The notes under the pieces: model-generated | Seen by the model: only the letters and a program-made list of their open reading frames with translations | The model's database searches: none | What the model was told of the DNA's origin: nothing | Shown: one piece after another, positions 12,406 to 22,833 of the stretch | How positions within the stretch are numbered: position 1 is the first letter of the stretch | Layout of the letters: every line of letters starts with the position of its first letter | Source: Isoetes taiwanensis | Taxonomy: Eukaryota > Streptophyta > Lycopodiopsida > Isoetales > Isoetaceae | Assembly (NCBI GenBank): GCA_021234155.1 | Contig: JAJEKV010000022.1 | Location: forward strand, 7,407,961 to 7,471,960 | Length of the DNA: 64,000 nucleotides | Reading direction: 5' to 3' | Translations under genes and position numbers: made by a program

Positions 12406-12773
12406 CGTCCGGACGCATGCTTATAGCAGGGTTTTTGCCCGCTTAAAGCACCCCTGCTTTTGCTTAATCACGGGTGCTGATGGGTGTAATGCCGATCATT
12501 TTCATTGCGCCCACGCCCTTCGTATGCGCCGCGTCCACCTCCGCGAGCGAACCGTTAGGAAAATGATTGTGGGATTTTGGCTGGATTTTTACGTGAGTGG
12601 TGTGGTAGTATGCGTTGCAAATTGGATTACCGTCATGGCCGCGAAAATTCTCCCTCCAATTCACTCATCCTCCCTCTCGGGGGAATTTCATGGCTCCACG
12701 ATACCAGGCTGGAGGCAATCACATGTTTAGCATTGGATTTTTCGGCCGATGAATCCCAATCTGATGTTCAGAT

Positions 12774-13300
12774 TTGTTGGATGTCAATGCAACACGGGAA
12801 ATATCACGTGAAGATCCGGTTTCCTCTGCAATTTACAAGAAATTGGATGCGGCCGAGAAAGAGAATCTGATTCGGAATAAGATGAAAAAGCGGCGGTTGA
12901 GCGGGAGGATCGAGCATGAGGCGAGGCAAGAAATAGCCAAGCAAGTAGTTGATTACTTCAATAAGCTCACCAAAAAGCATTCACCCAGAACTCAAGGCCC
13001 GATGTGATGAAGAGGGTGGTTCATCACCATGAAATGGAAATCTCGAGAACACGGAATTTTGCCAAATCCAAAGGAGTGCAAAGGCGGTGGGGGTCTTTGC
13101 TCAACAACTTGAAACAGACAATGGCAGCCACAAAGAGGCAAAGGAACCGTGATATTTGGAGAGCCAGAACCTCTACACTTGTGATGGCTTCTTCCACAAA
13201 ATCGAGATGCAATTCCACTATGGCAGGGCTGTTAGGTACATCTAATTCTTGCTTTCATGCCTGTGCTTCTTCATGCTTTCAAGTGCTTGTATCTGCTGAG
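12774..13300 (+). other. Unidentified basic frames inside the nested transposon
   Basis: Overlapping plus-strand frames encode a lysine/arginine-rich helical stretch (KKLDAAEKENLIRNKMKKRR, about 12820-12890) and, further on in another frame, TCDGFFHKIEMQFHYGRA. Frame changes and a stop separate them. I recognise no family. A DNA-binding or transposase-accessory role would be a guess from charge and position only. Confidence 0.3.
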
Positions 13301-13519
13301 TGATGTTGGCTGGGATATGTTCATTGCTTAATGTGCAATATTTCTTATGATAGGTTGCATGAGGTCAACTATTGCAACTGCTGCATTAAGGAAATCGGAA
13401 GCCTTCCTTGGAAATGGTTCGTGGTCTTGTTTCCAAAGGAGGTTGAGGTGTGATTCTCTCACCCCTGCTTGCAAGCAAAGCATAACAGAATTCTGGAAAC
13501 AAAATAGCAGAGTCTCTCC

Positions 13520-13870
13520 TTGCAAGAAAGAGATGGAGAATGGCTTAGTGGAAACATAGAGGAAGGTGATAACTTTGCTGTTGTAGCCGAGGAGGGAAAT
13601 CAGGAGAATGCATATTTCTATGTGGTGAAATGTGTTAAGCCGAGGCATATCCTTGACATTGTCAAGGATAGCTGGGGTCAGACCTTCAATGTCGATGAAC
13701 ATGTGTTGGCTGGTTTGTACTATCTTTGTCAACCCGATGGTACTTGGGAGCTACTTGAAGACAAAGGCCGACCTTCGAAGTCTGATCATCACGTATCGGC
13801 TATCAAGTTTGAGATGAATCAGATTCACCGCACCAACAGATTTTCCCTTGATCGGGCTACTCACGGATGA
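13520..13870 (+). CDS. Unidentified acidic/aromatic frame inside the nested transposon
   Basis: The 116-codon open frame begins at an internal methionine. Similar sequence probably extends upstream through a stop near 13510. It contains the well-mixed runs GEWLSGNIEEGDNFAVVAEE, ENAYFYVVKCVKP and DSWGQTFNVDEHVLAGLYY, which look like genuine globular protein rather than a chance frame. It ends TGA at 13868-13870. I cannot name the family. It is either a transposon-encoded protein or part of a captured host gene. The exact start and any introns are unresolved. Confidence 0.4.
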   Translation: MQERDGEWLSGNIEEGDNFAVVAEEGNQENAYFYVVKCVKPRHILDIVKDSWGQTFNVDEHVLAGLYYLCQPDGTWELLEDKGRPSKSDHHVSAIKFEMNQIHRTNRFSLDRATHG

Positions 13871-14439
13871 TCATTGTGATCTACGCCATATGAAGGTTGA
13901 ATATGCTTTGACCTAGTTGTTTTATCATTTTGACCAGTGCAGAAGTTACTTGTGTACTTGTCTCAAATTTTGATCATTATATTGGAGACAATGCTTGTGA
14001 GACAAGTTTTGTAGTATTGATTTGGCGTATTGGAGTATTTTAGTATTGGAAACAATGCTTGTAGTATTGGAGAGTAAGCTTGATATATATTACGAGAAAA
14101 TTGTACACTCAAGATTAGAGACATCTTACAAGATCACTCAATACTCAAGATAACACAAAGTAATCATACATATATATTACAAAAAGTAGTATACAATGGT
14201 TACTTCATGAGTCATCGAAGTCTTCAAAGTCATGCTCGTCGCCGGGGAAGGGTGCCCTAGCTTTGCATTTGTACTTCAAGAGGAGCATTGAGGATATAGT
14301 AGGCCGAGACAAGGTAGTTGTTGAGACAGTAATCCAGCACTGCAATTGTCTCAGGGGCCAACCATGCATCAGTGAAATCAATTTATGAGATCGTTTTCAC
14401 ATGCTGTATGAAGACAAGTAGTCCAAAATTTGGACACAC

Positions 14440-14940
14440 AAACTTCTCAAAAATTGTCCTCTTCTTGCCCCTTGAAAGGCATAACGAGGAGCGGTTGTGT
14501 GATGCGGGGGTTTAGAAACCCTTTGTGTAGGCTGTCATCAACCAAGAAAATCATACCATGATATTGAGGAAAATCCTCAAAGTACAACCTTCAACTCCTT
14601 GAAAAAAGTTGTTTTTAATGTCTTTGGTTGGATGCTGCATGCATAGCAATGCTCTTGACCATATATCTTCAAGAATCTGGTACGCAAATCGAGGGAACAA
14701 TGCATCCACCATATCCCTTGTATTCAGTAGAGAAGCACTCCAAATCACAACATCAAACCTCTGCGATTGCCCACTCCACAAACTCATGATACCGGTGCGC
14801 AAATGAGGTACTTACTTGCGGGTTTCTTTTACAACATGGTTCTTTTGTGGTGGATGCAAGATTTTCCGTTCATTCTCCTCATTTTGTATGCGTACCCGAT
14901 TACACCATTTATGTCAAGCACCATGCACTTCCGATGCGGG
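14440..14940 (-). pseudogene. FCP1/NIF-like HAD phosphatase fragment, broken
   Basis: On the minus strand three hallmarks of the CTD-phosphatase (NIF) fold occur in order. About 14895-14940: KCMVLDINGVIGY, the HAD motif I region, with the second aspartate replaced by asparagine as in some plant members. About 14740-14800: a frame with RTGI then RFDVVIWSASLLN (motif II region). About 14507-14553: FLVDDSLHKGFLNP (motif III region). These enzymes remove phosphate from serines of nuclear proteins. Here the three parts lie in different frames, with at least two frame changes between motifs II and III and a stop after NIMV. It lies within the nested DNA transposon on the strand opposite to the Ty3 host, which suggests a captured host gene fragment. 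Exon boundaries are not resolved. Confidence 0.6.
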
Positions 14941-15099
14941 TGTCCATCCCTCGATGTTTGCAACCCTGTCGATGTCCGTGCATCGTGTTTGTCATCTTCC
15001 GGACTTCTGGCGGGAAGTGCTATCTGGGCGGCCGCATTTCTTTGTGGCTATTTGGACTCACGGTTTATCTTTGCTACCGGATGATGGAGTGCTGATAGC

Positions 15100-17870
15100 C
15101 ATAGTTAGATACATCCTTATCTCGTATCTCCACCCCCAATGTATGGGTGTTTCGGCTATCGGTAACCCTTACCAAGTGGTGGCTTAAGGGACCGAGAAAC
15201 TACTAGGTGGTTTGTCAACCCCGTCCACGTAAAACTACTTTCCTTGGTCTCCTGCCAAAATCAAAAGTGGTGCTACAATTACCAACGAAACTTGCGTGAG
15301 AACATTATGCCAAGTGAAATAAGACAAGTAAAATAAGCGCTTGATCTTAAATATTGGATTGCACCTTTTATATGTAATAGGTTGTTTTTGCACTTTGGTT
15401 TCTTCATTATCCATGCGGGTTCTCTCACTATCTTCAGCTTGAGTCGGTAAGCACCACTTTGTATGCGCCTTCTCCTTCGCGGGGCAAATGCATATTGATC
15501 CCTAGGTTGAAACTTCGAAACAAATTTTACAAAAGGACATAATGGGGAAAATAAATATATTACGGTATTAAACAAAACCTTTTAAGCGATCGTTTTGGCA
15601 CGTCTTGTGCAAAGCGAAATTGAACTGAAACAAGTACATATAAATTACATTAGGATCGAGGGTTTTTTCCTAGTGCCACGTCTATAGGCACGTCCTCATC
15701 AACCGAATCATCGACTCACCCCTCACTCTCGGGCTCTATAACATTTTTGGTCCCGGACCTTGTGAGCCTTGTGATTGACCCACAACCTTGTTCATCCGCT
15801 TATCCACTATATTGGTCGGGTCTTCAACATCCTTGTCTTCCCCTCGCAACAATTGTTAGAGGAGGCCTTTGTAGAGGTTTGCCGCGGAATTTGGAACTAT
15901 ATTGTATTTCGGCAAAGATCGTCGGAACCTCTTGGAATCGCTTTGGACCGTGTTGGTGTCTTTAGCACAAGTGCTTCGGGGTGCTACATTGTCAGGCCGA
16001 CCGCTTTGCCTCGTGATGTTCATCGTCTACAGAGCTTCTAATGTACCCACCGGGGAAACAAAGCGTGTACCTTTTTTCTTTGTTCTTGCTTGTGGAGTTC
16101 GAGTCCTTCTAGACTTGTGTCCGGGGGGTCCTTTTACTAAGAGGTGTTTTCACGTGCTTCCTTTTCCCTTGTTGTTTATGCGGGTTGTAGCTACCACCTC
16201 ATCTAAGTCAATTGTCTCAACTTCTTTTTTGTGTGTTGCCCCAAGCATATAAGGGTTCTGGTGTCTTCCCCAATTCCTCCACTAAGCCCGGCTTGTTTTA
16301 CGAGCATTCGAGGCGGTCGTCTTCTCCATAAGCAAACTCGGCGGTGACATGATATCGTGGCCACATTTCAAACCGGACTTAGGGTGTAATCATCACGGAA
16401 TACCCGACCGCATGTGGAGCATCTCTCCTCATCTCAATTGGCAACTGAATCCCACGGGATAGATGCTCACAAGGCCGCCCGACTCTCCTTGTAAGCTCCT
16501 AAGCTGTTGAGATTACGTAAGTCTTTGCTTGGCTTTTGCAAAATTTGCACTTCATTGTTACAACCTCGGCAGCCTATAGTGGCCACTGTTGAACTATCCC
16601 TCATCTATTGGGCCACCCCCATTTCAACAAGGGCTTTGAGCATGTATACTGCCATGTCTTTCTCTCTCTCAAGCTCGATAGCTTCGTGAGAGGCACCGAC
16701 ATCAAGACGTGGCCTTGAAGGCGTGAGATGTTGTCTTTAATTTTTCTGCAATTTCTCTTGTGAAGCCAAGAAGAAAGCTCCCTTAGCACTGGGACTGGAC
16801 AACTAGCTCCTTCTTGGAGACTAAATCGAGCTTCTTTGCATGTTTAGGGTTTTCCCGCAAAATCGTGCACATGACTTCCGGGTGATATGTTCTCCCCATA
16901 AAGGCGGTAAGCTGTTGGGCACATTGCAAAGCTCCTAATGGATGACCTCCCTTCTAATTTAATACCGATTGCCTCCTGAAAAAGCCTTTCGCTATGCTTT
17001 TCGGTCTTTGTGGTTTCTTTGGGATTTCTTGACCTACGCTTCGCCTTCTTGGAACGCTGCTGGTGGGTTCACTTTTAACCTTGCTGCTGTAGGCTCTACT
17101 CTTTGCCGCTGGCTGCCCAATTAACCTTGAACTTCGTGGATCTGCTTTGCTCGGCGGTTATTGAATGCAAATAGGTATGATAATCGTTTTTCTAACTTCT
17201 CGTTCTTCAACCCGCCCAGGGTATATTTTGCTCGAAGTTCTATTAGAGCTTCTTTTGCTTTGCCTTACCTTGTCAATGGAAGTTTTTTGGGGAATGACCC
17301 CGTTGGTATCCCAAACTTCATTGTACTCTGCTGCAGATATGAGATCTGTTCGAAATTGAGAGGGATGAACGCCCTCGTTTGGCAGACCCGCATACGCATG
17401 GAAGTCTTCTTCGGTTCGGCAATCAGCCAGTCCGGTCTTAAGGGAACGTTTCTTACATCTGGAAGAATGCAAGAAAAATCAGTGCTGGGTTGAACCCTAA
17501 ACCCATAGAAATTTTGTTTTGTTGCTTTTTGCTTACCGGCAAATGGGTTGTTGGAATTCTTGCTTGGAGCGGATCAATCACCTTCTTTACCATGGTTGAT
17601 CTGTTTGTTTAATGTGGAAACCGAGGCCTTGGTCCGCGGGTAGCTTGGCCTTGAACAGAGAAGCGTTGGGGAAGAGAGATTTGGAAAAACACAAATTGAA
17701 AGTTCCGTTCGTTTGTCTAGTGGTTCCAGATTGCAGGGGTCGCATTCATTACCGGGGGCGGCAAACAGGTAATGATTGTATAAACGGGTACCGGCTAGAC
17801 GAATAGACGGGCAGAATATAGGTGGTACTATATAGGTGAAGGGTGGGAAAAAAATGTTTGAAGGGTGGAG
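15100..17870. other. Remainder of nested transposon, no assignable gene
   Basis: Frames on both strands are short and overlapping. The minus strand between 15700 and 17470 has somewhat more protein-like stretches, including basic runs at about 16120-16160 and GRPCEHLSRGIQLP near 16450, which may be further exons of the captured gene or of a transposase. I cannot assign them. Confidence 0.3.
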
Positions 17871-17926
17871 TCTTTGGAGCCGAGTCGCGTTTTTTTGCTA
17901 CCCACCAGCATACTTTTCACCCATCA

Positions 17927-19380
17927 TCAGACCCTTCTATACTTGACCAACAAAACCACACCCACGGGACGCATAGCATGCTGCGTTCTCATTCTCTAGA
18001 AGTTTGCTCTTTTGATATTATTCATAAACCTGAGAACTCTCATACAGTTCCAGATTATCTCTCGTACATTCACACAGATAATCTATCCTCAGTTCTTTTC
18101 GATACTTTCCCAGATGCTCAACTCTTTGGGATCACTGCTATGTCTCATTGGCTCCATGATTATCAGCAATACTTATTGACAAGAGCACTTCCACCAACAG
18201 ACCCCACGCTCTCTCCCGAGTGTCGGCACTTGCAGCACCAACAGTTCCTTCGTGAAGCTCGTGACTATACCATGGTTACTGATCATTTATATAAAAAAGG
18301 CAAAGACATGATTCTCAGAAGGTGTATTCTTCCCAAAGAAATTCTTTGCATTGTTCAACAAGCCCATGAAAGCTTAGGAAGCGGACAATGCCACGACAAG
18401 GAAAATACTCCTAGCTGGCTATTTTTGGTCCACGGTCTTCAAAGATGCTCACGCTCATGCATGCGCTTGTGACGTCTGTCAACGCTGGGCCGACCAATTG
18501 CCCGTGATGCCTTAACATTAACTCTGTGGCCACGCCACTCCCCTTTAGCAAATGGGGAATGGATTTTATTGGTCCTGTGGATCCTCCAGCTACCCTGAGC
18601 CAGGCATGCTATGTTATAGTCTTCACGGACTATGCCACTAAGTGGGCAGAAGCTTGTGTCTTGCCTGACAACACTGTAGCTAGCACAGCCAAGATTCTCT
18701 GCACGCATGTCATCATGCTTTGGCTGTCTCGTGGAACTTATGAGTGATCGTGCTATTCATTTTGTGAATTACATTATCAAGGAGCTCATGGAGTATCTTC
18801 GCATCCATCACCGAAAAAGCATGCCTTACTATCCTCAAGGCAATGCCTTGCAGAGAGTACCAACAAAATACTGATATCTATTCTCAAGAAAATTTGTGAT
18901 GCTTCTCGAAAAGATTGACACTACTGTCTTATGGACCTACAACCCCGCCTACAAAGTGGCTACGGGCTACACAACTCTCAAACTTGTTTGTTGTCAAGAG
19001 GCTTTAATGCCTTTTGAATATGTTCTACCAACACTATGATTTTAGCTGGCTACCATGCCTAATCCTCCTGCTGTTCTCAGGAAACGTGTTTATCAACTTC
19101 AACAACTTGATGAAATTCGCAGAGATGCTTATCTTCGAGTCCTCACCGGTCATCAACTAAGAAAATCATGGCACGACACAAAAGTAAATCTAAAGAGTTC
19201 AAGCAAGGTGATTCAGTCCTACTTTATGATTCCAGATACAGACACCATCCTGGCAAACTCAAACTTCAATGGTTAGGACCTTATGAGATTAAACAAGCAG
19301 TCCATCCAGGTGTTTTATAAATTGCCGAGTTGGATGGCACTCCACTTCCATCCCTGATTAATGGATTTCGACTAAAAAAA
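17927..19380 (+). pseudogene. Ty3/gypsy RNase H end and integrase remnant
   Basis: Reading resumes with TLLYLTNKTTPTGR, then FDIIHKPENSHTVPDYLS, the end of RNase H. The integrase zinc-binding region follows (IVQQAHE ... about 18355, then CDVCQRW after a frame change). The catalytic core starts FSKWGMDFIGP (about 18543) and VIVFTDYATKWAEA, then in another frame SDRAIHFVNYIIKELMEYL and PYYPQGN (about 18740-18845), covering the D,D,E region. A C-terminal GPYEIKQ module ends near 19370. Frameshifts at about 18390, 18720 and 18860 make it non-functional. Confidence 0.8.
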
Positions 19381-19925
19381 AATCACAAAGACGATTGTCC
19401 TACTATACCCCCAAACACCGGACATAGCAAATTGAAGCCAAAACAACATCTATATTCCAAATAGCATATGACATACAAAAATGAGGTAGTCCTTTTCTCC
19501 TCCATATTTACTCGCACTACCTAATACATAACTTCAATCCTTATTCAGGATTGGGTGCAGCACAAATCTAAAGGATATGATATTCCTGTCGGGGATGCCA
19601 ATGCAGATGTATCACCACGTCCACATAGTCGGAGTCAGGATTGGGCATCTCTGTCACTCCCTCCAGCCATCCGTCTATGGGGATACCATGGTTCTTCAGC
19701 TTCCAGATATCCGGATTATTCATCCAGCAGGTCAGCCATTCAAGGCAGTTGTTGGGCACCGTATTATTCATATCCATGATGCTCAACTGTTTGTCCCCTT
19801 CCTCTGCCTAGCTTCACTCGTATATAGGCCATCAGCTTAACACTCTGCCAAGCTAGCACAATAGCCATCATTACAAATGTCCCATCCATATCCCTTAAGG
19901 ATTTTTTCCTCCTTAAAGCAGATAT
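19381..19925. other. No gene; possible tail or LTR of the decayed Ty3 element
   Basis: This is the region just past integrase where a polypurine tract and 3' LTR would be expected. I see an A-rich run at 19373-19382 but no sequence matching the region upstream of gag, so no LTR is called. Confidence 0.4.
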
Positions 19926-21665
19926 TGTGACGTTCCATATAAGTATATGATATATGTATACCTAACCTGACACATCACCAAGGTATTGGGACCATTGGGG
20001 ACTAACCTAAAAGGGATTATTGGGATTAAACTAGCCTAAGTAGACTAACTAATAGTATTAATTAGCCAAATAGGCTAATTAGAGTGTGCCACTTAGCCTA
20101 ACTCGATTGGCCAAGGGCAGGTTCCCATCTTTGGGTGGCAAATTGAGCTCCCAACCTAATTCTGCCCCAAATTCGAGTTTGGGAAGGGCAGAGGGAGGAA
20201 GGAGCTGTTGCAACCTAACACCTGACCAGTTCTATGGATGTTCTTCGAGACAACGGGTCCAGCCAGGACACAGGTCAGTCTGTAGGTAGTTGTGTGCTAT
20301 TCTAACCCTTGTTTGAGTAGATGGATGATTAGATTCTATTCTGATCTACTTATGATGATGATGGATATTTGTATCTGATTCTGCCTTCTCTGTCTGTTCC
20401 TCCTGTGTTGTATGGGATTAAGGGGGGTAGAGACCTAAAAGCTATCTAGATTTAGTGATGCTCCTAGCTAGAACCTCCTAAAACCCAGTATATGAAGCCT
20501 GTGCATAAGAGCCCACCTGGCTGTGGATGTTATGGTGTGATTCAGCACCAAATAACGAGTATGATGGTGAATCGGGGGTGGGGTCTTGCCTAGCGCGGCT
20601 ACAGGACTCCTATAGTGTGCTAGGCTTATAGCCGGTCACTGAGAGGGCCGGATATGGGTCTGATACTCTCTGGGTCGCAGGTGACGTGGCAAATGTGGAC
20701 GCCCTGGACTCGAACGGGTAGGTGAGCCAGCCTTTAGATTTAGGGGAGTAAGTCGGGTATGAACGTGGGGGTCACTGAGGTGGCCTGTGTTCTCTAGCAC
20801 ATCCAGGTATCCATCATGCTCGGGGAGGGGACGCCTCTCTAACCTGCCTCATCCGACCGGGAAGATGTAACCCGGAGTAGTCCCATAGGGTGATTCCATG
20901 GGATTGCGTCTCCGGAGAGCTACAATCACGCCATGGCATATTTCAGCCTATCTGCAAAGTGTGCACATGAGGGGCGGATGGAGTGGATTACCCTAGCCAT
21001 TCTTCTATGCCAGCCAATGCCATTGTTATGATTCTGTTTGTTGTTTTCCGAAGGCCTTGACTGTTAGTCGACCCCCCGTGAGTCTGATCCGGGGTAGAGC
21101 CCTTATTTATGATGCATTTCCTTTGTTATGTTGGTGTTCGATTGCATTCTTATGGATGATGATGGCCACTGTTCGTGGTGGTATATTATTTGTTTGTATT
21201 GTTGCCAAGTGCTAACCTTGTCTGTACGCCCTTGCTTGTCTGTACGCCTTTGCGTCTGGGTGTTTGGTCTAGTGGTAACACACTAGTTCCTTAGCAATGT
21301 GGTCTCGAGTTCGAGACCGCCCAGAATCGCACTCGGTACTGTTGGGGGTCAAATCCTAACAGACGCAATGTAAGGTGGTTGGGGGCAGGGCCCAACCGAG
21401 CAATGTAGTGTGGTGTGTGGTCACATGTCCAGTTGGATGCTGCCTAGTGGCGTGACGTTAAAAATACTATCTATCTATCTATATAGGATTCCCCATAGAA
21501 GGCGTGGAACGAATGACACCTCCGTGTCCTTCACCCGGACACTTGCCTATCACAAGTGGTCCGAGTCAGACGGAGGGCCTTCCTATGGTGGTATCGTAAC
21601 CATGGAAGAGGGGATTTCCTGTATTTATACAATGAGAGCATCGTATAGGTTCGGGGAGCGACACA
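19926..21665 (+). repeat. 5' LTR (1.74 kb) of the histone-H3-bearing element
   Basis: It begins TGTGACGTTCC and ends GAGCGACACA, with TG...CA termini. A consensus primer-binding site starts two bases after its end. A related sequence in the opposite orientation forms the solo LTR at 43148-44652. Matching landmarks include GGGGGGTAGAGACCTA (about 20424 here) and the final 100 bp before the terminus. This copy is about 235 bp longer than the solo LTR, largely because of a tRNA-like insertion at about 21258-21480. The five bases before it, GATAT, would be the target duplication, but no matching 3' side is in view. Confidence 0.75.
21255..21480 (+). mobile_element. tRNA-derived SINE-like insertion in the LTR
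   Basis: TCTGGGTGTTTGGTCTAGTG starts a tRNA-like unit. TGGTCTAGTGG fits an RNA polymerase III A box, GAGTTCGAGACC fits a B box, and the 5' TCTGGGTG can pair with CGCCCAGA about 60 nt downstream as an acceptor stem. A unique region follows, and the unit ends in a CTAT microsatellite (21464-21480), a typical SINE tail. The solo LTR of the same family lacks an equivalent stretch. No clear target duplication was found. I infer a SINE or relic rather than a working tRNA gene. Confidence 0.55.
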
Positions 21666-21666
21666 A

Positions 21667-21678
21667 TGGTATCAGAGC
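21667..21678 (+). promoter_or_regulatory. Primer-binding site (initiator Met tRNA)
   Basis: TGGTATCAGAGC is the standard plant retrotransposon primer-binding site, complementary to the 3' end of initiator methionyl-tRNA. It starts two bases after the LTR's terminal CA, which fixes the LTR end and shows that this unit replicated as an LTR retrotransposon. Confidence 0.9.
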
Positions 21679-22340
21679 ATGATTTTGGTGGACCAGATCA
21701 TTGCACTGGCCATGTTCTAACTCGATAGAACATTAAGTAGTTGGGGACTCTAACATAGGAAAATTCCTTAGAACCCTGTAGTTAGAATGATTGAGGACCA
21801 AATTTGTGCTAACATTGTGGTTGCGAGGGTAAATTTGGAGGTATAAAGGTAAGACTGTATTGAGTTTTGGCAGGAAATAGTCTCGCTTTTCCAGAGGCCA
21901 TAACTTTCTTTAGAAAGCTCGGATTGGAGAAATTCTTATTCCACTGCGTCGAGGACTCCAAAATTAGTTTAGGAGACCTTTCAATCGAGTTAACAGCATC
22001 ACCAGAAGGCCCAAAACCCTAAATTGGCACACTTGCCTAAACATCGTTTTCTTTTTCGATTCTAAACTCCTAAAAATCCAAGTGCGCCAATTTGACCGCA
22101 CGTTGACTTTACAAAAAAAAAAAATATTTTTAAGACATTAAAACTGACAGACATTTTAAGTTGGGCTTTTATTCCTTTTTGTACTAGCCAGCCCAGAGTA
22201 GCCTCCGCCTGCCATAACTTCCGGAATAGCCCACCCTCGCCATAGCCACTGTAACTGCTTTGCTCCGACATAACTGACCCTTGTATGCTACCCTGCTGCC
22301 CTTAGCCCTGCTTCCCTTAGTACTCCACCTTCCTTAGGCC
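21679..22340 (+). other. Leader of the H3-bearing retroelement, non-coding
   Basis: This is about 660 bp between primer-binding site and first ATG, with no open frame that I would support. It is comparable to the untranslated leader of other LTR elements. Confidence 0.5.
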
Positions 22341-22833
22341 ATGGCCCACACCAAGGGGATAAAAAGCTATTCCTCTGCATTGTTTACCAACTCTTCACGG
22401 AGCTTGGATGTAACATTAGTGATACACCCGACGGCCCTAGGAAGGTCGAGCTCCTTCTCGAGCAACTAGTGCAGAGGTTTGTGGAAGGAGACCGGATACC
22501 ATACCCTATCTTCCACCTTACAGAGAGATTTCTGTTGAAACTTAATGCTGAAGGGGAGACTTATACCCTTGTGGAGCAAGAGGACCAGGTCTTGACTCTT
22601 GTTCACTATTACCCTACGGACATGCCCCAAGATGCTGCCGATGCCGATGCTCGTCGAGAAGGAGAAAGGATTATGGCTATGGCACAGGAGGAGGACGCCC
22701 GGCAGATTGCAAGTGGAGAACCATATGTCTGAGGACAGGAGTATATTTACTTAGGAGGAGGGAGAGCCATAAACCAGGGAAATAATTTTACCCTACCTCC
22801 ATACTATTATGATGAGGACGCCCAGATCTTCAT
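22341..22833 (+). pseudogene. N-terminal (gag-position) part of the chimeric H3 protein
   Basis: The ATG at 22341 opens MAHTKG, and after a one-base shift near 22360 the main frame continues KKLFLCIVYQLFTELGC ... PYPIFHLTERFLLKLNAEGE ... LTLVHYYPTDMPQ. It is followed by an acidic, alanine-rich helix and a TGA at 22730. The frame is open again beyond it (GQEYIYLGGGR ... PPYYYDEDAQIF) until it shifts into the coiled-coil frame at about 22835. The composition looks like a real globular domain. I do not recognise the family, and there is no zinc knuckle. Its position just after the leader is that of gag. Confidence 0.45.

Larger units (their letters stand above)
12372..17922. mobile_element. Nested DNA transposon, 5.55 kb, with ~30-bp terminal inverted repeats
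   Basis: The left end reads GGGTGAAAGTATGCTAGTGG and the right end, inverted, GGGTGAAAAGTATGCTGGTG; similarity continues for about 30 bp. The Ty3 RNase H reading is restored exactly if the element and one copy of the flanking ATCA (12368-12371 and 17923-17926) are removed. That makes the boundaries secure and gives a 4-bp, or possibly 3-bp TCA, target duplication. GGG...CCC ends with a 3-bp duplication would suit PIF/Harbinger, but I found no recognisable transposase, so the superfamily stays open. Contents are a broken HAD phosphatase on the minus strand, an unidentified plus-strand frame at 13520-13870, and several basic, unassigned frames. Confidence 0.8.
9044..19380 (+). mobile_element. 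Decayed Ty3/gypsy retrotransposon (coding extent), split by a nested DNA transposon
   Basis: Gag, protease, reverse transcriptase, RNase H and integrase segments follow in the Ty3/gypsy order: RT and RNase H come before integrase. The element is interrupted at 12372-17922 by a DNA transposon, and the RNase H reading resumes exactly at 17927. Many stops and frameshifts are present, and the RT core is deleted. I could not locate convincing LTRs on either side. The left flank (8440-9043) and right flank (19380-19925) show no matching long repeat by eye, so the coordinates mark only recognisable coding sequence. Confidence 0.8.

Noticed and set aside
19381-19925. 3' LTR of the first Ty3 element
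   Set aside because: No repeat of this sequence before gag, and no convincing primer site near 8.6-9.0 kb.
21255-21330. Functional tRNA gene
   Set aside because: It has A and B boxes and end pairing, but no clear anticodon arm by eye, lies in an LTR, and is followed by a SINE-like body and tail.
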